Source: Mycobacteroides saopaulense (GTDB lineage: Bacteria > Actinomycetota > Actinomycetes > Mycobacteriales > Mycobacteriaceae). From it: a stretch of 64,000 nt of DNA. A program made the position numbers and the translations under genes. Numbering within the stretch: position 1 is the first letter of the stretch; every line of letters starts with the position of its first letter. The notes beneath the pieces were generated by a model that saw only the letters and a list, made by a program, of their open reading frames with translations, did not search any database and was not told the origin of the DNA. Location: assembly GCF_001456355.1 (NCBI RefSeq), contig NZ_CP010271.1:248001-312000 (forward strand), read 5' to 3'. Shown here piece after piece: positions 58,061 to 64,000 of this stretch.

Positions 58061-58890
58061 CCCTCCAGCGGGTGCCGCTTGAGGAACTCGTCGATCAGGG
58101 CATTGACCTCATCGGGGCGTTCCAGTGCGGCCAGGTGTCCGGTGTCCTCCATGATGACGAACTCTGCCCCGGGAATCGCCTCGGCCATGAGTTCGGTCTC
58201 GGCGACGGGAAAGGTCGGATCCTCGCGTCCGGCCACGACAAGGATCGGTGTGGTGATGCGACCGAGCAGCTCGCGCTGGTCGGGGCGCGCCGGAACCACG
58301 CTGTTGACCGCCCAGTACACGGAGTCGACGTTGAGGCCGCGCAGTTCCGCACGGATGGACTGCTCGACCTGAGGCCGTTCGCGCATGATGGTGGGCCCGA
58401 CGAAGGCCTTGACGGCACGAGTGGTGAGCGGTTCACGGAATCGGCCGAGAATCCGGACGATCTCGGTGAGCAGTCGAAACTCGACCGTCTGGCGCATATT
58501 GGCGCGGGAGGCGGTGGCGTTCATCAGCACCGATGCGGCGGCCCTGTCGGGGTGCAGCGCTGCGAAGGTGCCGCCGATCATTCCGCCCCAGGAATTGCCG
58601 ACGACGTGGGCGCGCGCGATGCCGAGGGAGTCCAGGATTTGTTCGATGCTGCGGGCGCAATCCTCGAAGCGGAACATGCGACTGAGCGCTTGGCTGTCGC
58701 CGTGCCCGGGCGGGTCGACGAGGATCACGGTGTACCGGTCGGCGAAGTATTGTGCCTGTTCAGACCACATGGACCCGGTCATCAGCAGGCTGGGCCAGAA
58801 GAGGATTGCGGGCCCTTGGCCGCCGACCCGCACGTGCAGGCCGCCGAGGCAGCTCTGGATGTACCGGTCGTGTAATGCCGCGGCGCCCAT
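58057..58890 (-). CDS. Alpha/beta-hydrolase
   Basis: A 277-aa soluble alpha/beta-hydrolase with nucleophile elbow GNSWGG, acid in GREDPTFP and catalytic His in TGHLAALE. It resembles 3-oxoadipate-enol-lactonase and meta-cleavage hydrolases, but there is no aromatic operon around it. It overlaps the convergent TPR membrane gene by 4 bases. Substrate unknown. Confidence 0.82.
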   Translation of the reverse strand: MGAAALHDRYIQSCLGGLHVRVGGQGPAILFWPSLLMTGSMWSEQAQYFADRYTVILVDPPGHGDSQALSRMFRFEDCARSIEQILDSLGIARAHVVGNSWGGMIGGTFAALHPDRAAASVLMNATASRANMRQTVEFRLLTEIVRILGRFREPLTTRAVKAFVGPTIMRERPQVEQSIRAELRGLNVDSVYWAVNSVVPARPDQRELLGRITTPILVVAGREDPTFPVAETELMAEAIPGAEFVIMEDTGHLAALERPDEVNALIDEFLKRHPLEG

Positions 58891-58940
58891 GCGCAGCAGG
58901 CTAGCGGCTGTGGGCAGTTGACAGGGAAGATCTACAGAAT

Positions 58941-59297
58941 GTGGACATGCTGACCGCCCGGTTGTTGCCGCCAGTGCTACTCATCTGCTCGAACGTCTTC
59001 ATGACGTTCGCCTGGTATGGCCATCTGAAATTCAAGGATCACCCGTTGTGGGTGGTCGTACTGGTCAGCTGGCTGATCGCATTCTTCGAGTACTGCCTGG
59101 CCGTTCCCGCGAATCGCCTTGGTAGCGAGGTGTATTCAGGCGCCGAACTCAAGGCCATGCAAGAGGTCATCACTTTGACGGTGTTCCTCGGCTTCGCGGT
59201 GTGGTATCTGGGTGAAAAGCTCACGCTCAATCACCTCGTGGGGTTCGTGTTGATCGCCGTGGGCGCCTATTTCGTGTTCAACGGCCCTTTCGGATGA
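58941..59297 (+). CDS. Four-helix DMT/DUF486-family membrane protein
   Basis: A 118-aa inner-membrane protein with four predicted helices (LLPPVLLICSNVFMTFAW, WVVVLVSWLIAFFEYCLAV, VITLTVFLGFAVWYLGE, VGFVLIAVGAYFVF), matching DUF486/DMT small transporters. GTG 58941 or ATG 58947 can start. Function unknown. Confidence 0.82.
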   Translation: MDMLTARLLPPVLLICSNVFMTFAWYGHLKFKDHPLWVVVLVSWLIAFFEYCLAVPANRLGSEVYSGAELKAMQEVITLTVFLGFAVWYLGEKLTLNHLVGFVLIAVGAYFVFNGPFG

Positions 59298-59336
59298 CGG
59301 ATACCTGCGCCCATAGCCCTTCCGTATGCTCGACCT

Positions 59337-60011
59337 ATGTCGAATGAGGGGCGGCAATATCGCGGTGAGGGTCGCACCAGGCGTGTGATGCGTGCCTCGG
59401 CCGGTGTTTCGGCGCTGACACTGGCGTTCGCGCCGCCCGCGCAGGCGGTAGGTCCCGAGGCGCTGGATACCGTTCTGCAGAAGCCCGCGACGGTGAGCAG
59501 GATGGTCGGTGCCGAACTGTCGGCATCGCAGACCTTCCACGCCCCGACAGCCGGAATTCAGGTGAGTGAGCCGAGTTGCGCGGACTTCGCCGATGTCGGC
59601 CTGGATCAGGTGTTCAACGGAAACCCGGGCACGCTCGTGGCGTACCGGGGCCAGTCGTCGCAGAAGTCTGCATCGGATGCGCGGTACTCGGTGAAACAGG
59701 CTGTGGGCGTGTTCAACAGCCCGATGGCAGCCGTCGATCCGGTGGTGGCGTTGATCTTCATGTCGGACTGTTACGGGCATCCGATCACGGTCACCGATGG
59801 CCAAGGTGTAACGGACACATGGACATTCACCCAGGAAAGCTCCAGCGACGGCGCCGCCGGTTGGTCGATGACCAATGAGGCGAACGACCGCACCTGCTAT
59901 GTCGAGATGCGGGCGCGACAAGAAGTCATGTTCCAAGTAAAGGTGTGTTCGCCCAGAAGCGGAGAGCGAGCAGCGGCACGTATTGCCGACGCGATGGAAG
60001 CTGGTGTGTGA
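59337..60011 (+). CDS. Exported PknH-sensor-like protein, paralogue 1
   Basis: A 224-aa protein with an N-terminal signal region (RASAGVSALTLAFAPPAQA) and one PknH_C-like sensor domain with four conserved Cys (EPSCADF, SDCYGH, DRTCYVEM, VKVCSP). The domain is the extracellular sensor of kinase PknH and of many free mycobacterial proteins. The stop overlaps the next ATG by one base (TGATG). Confidence 0.75.
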   Translation: MSNEGRQYRGEGRTRRVMRASAGVSALTLAFAPPAQAVGPEALDTVLQKPATVSRMVGAELSASQTFHAPTAGIQVSEPSCADFADVGLDQVFNGNPGTLVAYRGQSSQKSASDARYSVKQAVGVFNSPMAAVDPVVALIFMSDCYGHPITVTDGQGVTDTWTFTQESSSDGAAGWSMTNEANDRTCYVEMRARQEVMFQVKVCSPRSGERAAARIADAMEAGV

Positions 60012-60670
60012 TGGGTGTGATGGGTACGCCTCGAATTGTGCTGACGGCGGTGGCGGTCGCGGCTCTGGGGCTGACACTGACCCCGCTGGCGGGCGCCCGC
60101 CCGTCTGATCCGGGTGTCGTCAACTATGCCGTGCTTGCGCGTGGTTCGGTGAGCAATGTCATCGGTGCACAGCTGGGTTCGCACAGCGAGTTCACGCAGC
60201 CGTTCCAGGCGTTCTCGGTGGACGTTCCGGAGTGCAACAATTGGTCGGACATCGGGTTGGACGAGGTATACGCGGATCCGGATCTGGCCTCTTTTCGTGG
60301 CGCGACAACGCAGGATTCCGCCACGGATGCAACGCATTTGGTGAAGCAATCGATCGGGGTGTTCGCCAATAGCGACGCCGCCGATCGTGCGTTCCATCGA
60401 GTGGTGGATCGCACCCAGGGATGTTCCGGGCAGACGGCCACCTTGATCCTGAACGACGGCCGCCGTGAGGTGTGGACATTCACGGGACCGGCCGCCGGCG
60501 CTGCCGACGCCGCGTGGATGAAGGAGGAGGCGGGCCTTGACCGCCGCTGCTTCACTCAGACGCGCAAGCGTGAAAACGTGCTGCTGCAGGCCAAGGTCTG
60601 CCAGCCCGGCAACGGCAGCCTCGCGGTGAACGTATTGGCCAACACCATGCAGAACGGCCTGGGCCAGTAA
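60011..60670 (+). CDS. Exported PknH-sensor-like protein, paralogue 2
   Basis: A 219-aa paralogue of the preceding protein: signal peptide (RIVLTAVAVAALGLTLTPLAGA) and the same four-Cys layout (PECNNW, QGCSGQ, DRRCFTQ, AKVCQP). The shared WTF and VKQ-GVF segments show recent duplication. Function unknown. Confidence 0.75.
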   Translation: MGVMGTPRIVLTAVAVAALGLTLTPLAGARPSDPGVVNYAVLARGSVSNVIGAQLGSHSEFTQPFQAFSVDVPECNNWSDIGLDEVYADPDLASFRGATTQDSATDATHLVKQSIGVFANSDAADRAFHRVVDRTQGCSGQTATLILNDGRREVWTFTGPAAGAADAAWMKEEAGLDRRCFTQTRKRENVLLQAKVCQPGNGSLAVNVLANTMQNGLGQ

Positions 60671-60679
60671 GGGGTAGTT

Positions 60680-61051
60680 ATGGGGGGATTGCTTCTTTTT
60701 CTGGGGTTGATCGTCGTCCCGTTTTTGTTGTGGTCGATTTTTGATCCGAAGAGCCAGTGGCAGGTGCTGTCTTCCTGGAAATACCGAAACCCCGAAGCCA
60801 ACGAGCCCAGCGAGGCCGCCTACGCGATGACGCGGATCGGTGGTGTGGTGGGCCTGGTCGTGCTGGTGGTGGTCGGGTACAAGATGGTGCAGGCGGACCG
60901 CAAGTATCGAGAGCTGACGCCGCCGGCCAGCTCTGCGTCGATCACAAGCCCGCTGGACGGTCGAGCGTGCGGATCGTGTCGATATCCGGCCGGAAAACGA
61001 CACGATCCGCACACTCGATCGGTCTTTACACCGACGCGGCAGCCTCGTTGA
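60680..61051 (+). CDS. Small two-helix membrane protein (DUF6199-like)
   Basis: A 123-aa protein with helices at about residues 2-19 and 53-70 and the motif WKYRNPEANEPSEAAY between them, which I associate with the DUF6199 family. The last 30 residues are encoded by a large inverted repeat (60961-61018) and are unlike any conserved domain. Its stop lies inside the convergent monooxygenase gene. Function unknown. Confidence 0.7.
   Translation: MGGLLLFLGLIVVPFLLWSIFDPKSQWQVLSSWKYRNPEANEPSEAAYAMTRIGGVVGLVVLVVVGYKMVQADRKYRELTPPASSASITSPLDGRACGSCRYPAGKRHDPHTRSVFTPTRQPR
60961..61018. terminator. Long inverted repeat, likely bidirectional terminator
   Basis: GTGCGGATCGTGTCG (60967-60981) pairs perfectly with 60998-61012, and the outer TCGAG/CTCGA pair extends the stem to about 21 bp with one mismatch. 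It lies between convergent genes at 60680 and 61026, where it could end transcription from both sides, although no U-run is present. Confidence 0.6.
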
Positions 61052-62159
61052 GCTCATTGAGGGTGTTGGTTGCCTCCAGGTACTCCTGCACCCAACGCTC
61101 GATCACCGCGGCTGACTTCTCCACCTTGGTGAACTGGCCGACGACCTGGCCGATGGGGTTGAAGGCGACGTCGATCGTCTGGTCAGGGAACTTGTGCGTG
61201 GCGGCGACGGCCATCCCGGAAACCATGTACTGCAACGGCATTCCCAGCGGCTCCGGGTTGCCCTCGGTCTGCCAGGCCTCGGTCCAGTCGTTCTTGAGCA
61301 TCCGGCATGGCTTGCCGGTGAAGGACCGGCTGCGCACGGTGTCGCGGCTGGTGGCCTTGGCGTAGGTCTCCTGCTGCACCGCGGTGTTCTCGGCCTCTTC
61401 GACCATGAGCCACTGCGAGCCGCTCCAGGCACCCTGCGCGCCCATGGCCAGTGCCGCAGCGATCTGGTAGCCGCTGCCGATGCCTCCGGCGGCCAGCACC
61501 GGCACCGGGGCGATCTCCTTGACCACCTGAGGCCACAGCACGATCGAGCCGACCTCACCGCAGTGGCCACCGCCTTCACCGCCCTGGGCGATGACGATGT
61601 CCACCCCGGCGTCGGCGTGCTTGCGGGCCTGTTTCGGCGAGCCACACAGCGCCGCGACCTTGCGGCCGGCGTCGTGGATGTGCTTGATCATGTCTGGCGG
61701 AGGCGTGCCCAGCGCGTTGGCGATCAGCGTCATCTTGGGGTGGCGCAGCGCGATCTCCACCTGCGGGGTCGCGGTGGCCTCGGTCCAGCCCAGCAGCTGC
61801 AGGGCGTTGTCGTTGCCCTCTTCGACGGGCACTCCGTGGTCGGCCAGCAGCTTGCGGCCGAAATCCAGGTGTTCCTGCGGAACCATCGACTGGAGCATCT
61901 TGGTGAGCTCCTCGGCCGACATGTTCGCGTCCATGCCCTCGTATTTGTTGGGAATGACGATGTCGACGCCGTAGGGGTGATCGCCGATGTGCTCGTCGAT
62001 CCAGTTGAGTTCGATCTCAAGCTGCTCGGGGGTGAATCCGACGGCGCCCAAGACGCCGAAGCCACCGGCCTTGCTCACCGCGACGACCACGTCGCGACAG
62101 TGGGTGAAGGCGAAAATCGGGAACTCGATACCGAGCTCGTCGCAGATGGGGGTATGCAT
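61026..62159 (-). CDS. Nitronate-monooxygenase-family FMN enzyme, KstR-regulated
   Basis: A 377-aa NMO/2-nitropropane-dioxygenase-fold protein: VVAVSKAGGFGVLGAVG, VIAQGGEGGGHCG (FMN phosphate loop) and PVLAAGGIGSG. Mycobacterial members include Rv1894c and the cholesterol-ring enzyme IpdC, so steroid catabolism is more likely than nitronate oxidation. ATG 62159 was chosen because AAGGA is 6 bases upstream; ATG 62165 is possible. A KstR-type operator lies 53 bases upstream. Confidence 0.87.
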   Translation of the reverse strand: MHTPICDELGIEFPIFAFTHCRDVVVAVSKAGGFGVLGAVGFTPEQLEIELNWIDEHIGDHPYGVDIVIPNKYEGMDANMSAEELTKMLQSMVPQEHLDFGRKLLADHGVPVEEGNDNALQLLGWTEATATPQVEIALRHPKMTLIANALGTPPPDMIKHIHDAGRKVAALCGSPKQARKHADAGVDIVIAQGGEGGGHCGEVGSIVLWPQVVKEIAPVPVLAAGGIGSGYQIAAALAMGAQGAWSGSQWLMVEEAENTAVQQETYAKATSRDTVRSRSFTGKPCRMLKNDWTEAWQTEGNPEPLGMPLQYMVSGMAVAATHKFPDQTIDVAFNPIGQVVGQFTKVEKSAAVIERWVQEYLEATNTLNELNEAAASV

Positions 62160-62211
62160 GGCCATTCCTTGGGTGGGGCGGGTGATGGAGTGAAATGCTA
62201 CGTCAAAAAAC

Positions 62212-62225
62212 TGGAACGTGTTCTA
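62212..62225. promoter_or_regulatory. KstR operator
   Basis: TGGAACGTGTTCTA matches the KstR motif TnnAACnnGTTnnA at every fixed position. It lies between the leftward monooxygenase gene and amt. KstR represses cholesterol-uptake and catabolism genes until an acyl-CoA intermediate relieves it. Confidence 0.8.
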
Positions 62226-62309
62226 GTTTAGCTGAGGTTGTGCGCACGCGAGCGGTGGCTTCCCTACACTCACGCTGACCTAATCGCACGAGCCGGGAGT
62301 AGCCAGCGC

Positions 62310-63618
<1,309 letters not shown>

Positions 63619-63635
<17 letters not shown>

Positions 63636-64000
63636 ACCTGCCGATACCCGGCACGAAACGTCCGACTTGGGCGCCGTACTCGCGATAGGCCGCGCCGTGC
63701 GCCGCGAGCAGGTAGGGTTCCTCGACCACGCGCACCTGTAGCTGGATGGATACGAGGAGCAGCGCAAAGCCGCTGAGGGCCAGGGGGTTCGGAGTCATCA
63801 GGGCAGATCCGGCGGCGAACGTCAGCATCGCCGTGAAGATCGGGTTGCGCACCCGGCCGAAGACACCGGTGCTCACCAACGCGGTGGTCTCCCGGGTGTC
63901 GACGCCCACTCGCCATGACTCGCCCATCGTCTGCTGGGCCCCGATCGTCGCGACGATTCCCGTGACCGCGAGCGCGATGCCGGTGAGCTGAATCGGCCGA
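63619..64000 (-). CDS. Isoprenylcysteine-methyltransferase-like membrane protein (5'-truncated by window edge)
   Basis: The C-terminal part of an ICMT/PEMT-type membrane methyltransferase: GESWRVGVD, TGVFGRVRNPIFTAMLTFAAGSALM, and RVVEEPYLLAAHGAAYREYGAQVGRFVPG. The frame stays open through the window edge (RPIQLTGIALAVTGIVATI), so the start is outside. Such enzymes methylate small thiols, phenols or lipids. Confidence 0.8.

Overview
This window looks like chromosome from a rapidly growing mycobacterium, most likely the Mycobacteroides abscessus/chelonae group. The evidence is high G+C, mycobacterial gene order and near-exact protein matches to remembered families. Around the middle it carries the block that in M. 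tuberculosis runs from Rv3722c back to Rv3708c: aspC, ffs (SRP RNA), dnaX, a methyltransferase/FAD-oxidoreductase pair, an SRPBCC protein, Ami1, EbfC, recR, the gatD-murT pair, a DnaQ-like exonuclease, leuA, ask and asd. Several accessory insertions interrupt this block. The species name is inference.

Positions 1-19901 are accessory and hold the most interesting content: a compact biosynthetic cluster. An ATP-dependent ligase (2862), an aromatic FAD hydroxylase (4427), a CreE-like FAD/NAD(P)-binding oxygenase (5633) and a CreD-like lyase (7558) form one translationally coupled operon. The last two are the hallmark pair of the aspartate-nitrosuccinate pathway, which makes nitrous acid from aspartate. 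A second operon encodes a PhzC-type DAHP synthase (14071), an EntA-type dehydrogenase (15231), a PhzD-type isochorismatase (15993), a PhzE-type aminodeoxyisochorismate synthase (16625) and an ACMSD-like amidohydrolase (18478). Together these should make 3-hydroxyanthranilate and modify it. Nitrous acid plus an ortho-aminophenol gives an ortho-diazoquinone, so the predicted product is a diazo (or other N-N bonded) aromatic compound. Between the operons lie a GAF/PucR-type activator and an IS701-type transposase gene that appears to have lost catalytic residues and may be a domesticated regulator. Both operons are preceded by the same CTTGACGGA-type repeat.

Positions 19902-30600 hold SRP RNA, aspartate aminotransferase, tandem lipoproteins, dnaX, a tuberculostearate-type pair, an atypical enolase paralogue coupled to an APH-fold kinase, and a TetR regulator. 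Positions 30600-41800 carry a flavin oxygenase/crotonase pair, peptidoglycan genes (ami1, murT, gatD), recR/ebfC, a PadR-like regulator with palindromic operators, a MarR/kinase/acyl-CoA dehydrogenase operon resembling 4-hydroxyacyl-CoA catabolism, and a DEDDh exonuclease.

Positions 41800-49550 include a zinc-starvation locus: zinc-free S18, S14, L33 and L28 face a CobW-type protein and L31B across two Zur boxes. Next comes leuA with an apparent leucine leader peptide and attenuator hairpin, then two tandem lipoproteins. Positions 49600-64000 carry a TetR gene beside a collapsed amine-oxidase pseudogene, a nitroreductase, ask-asd, secreted proteins, a three-gene TPR/AAA+/TPR-membrane system, a nitronate-monooxygenase-like gene behind a KstR box, amt, and a truncated methyltransferase at the edge.
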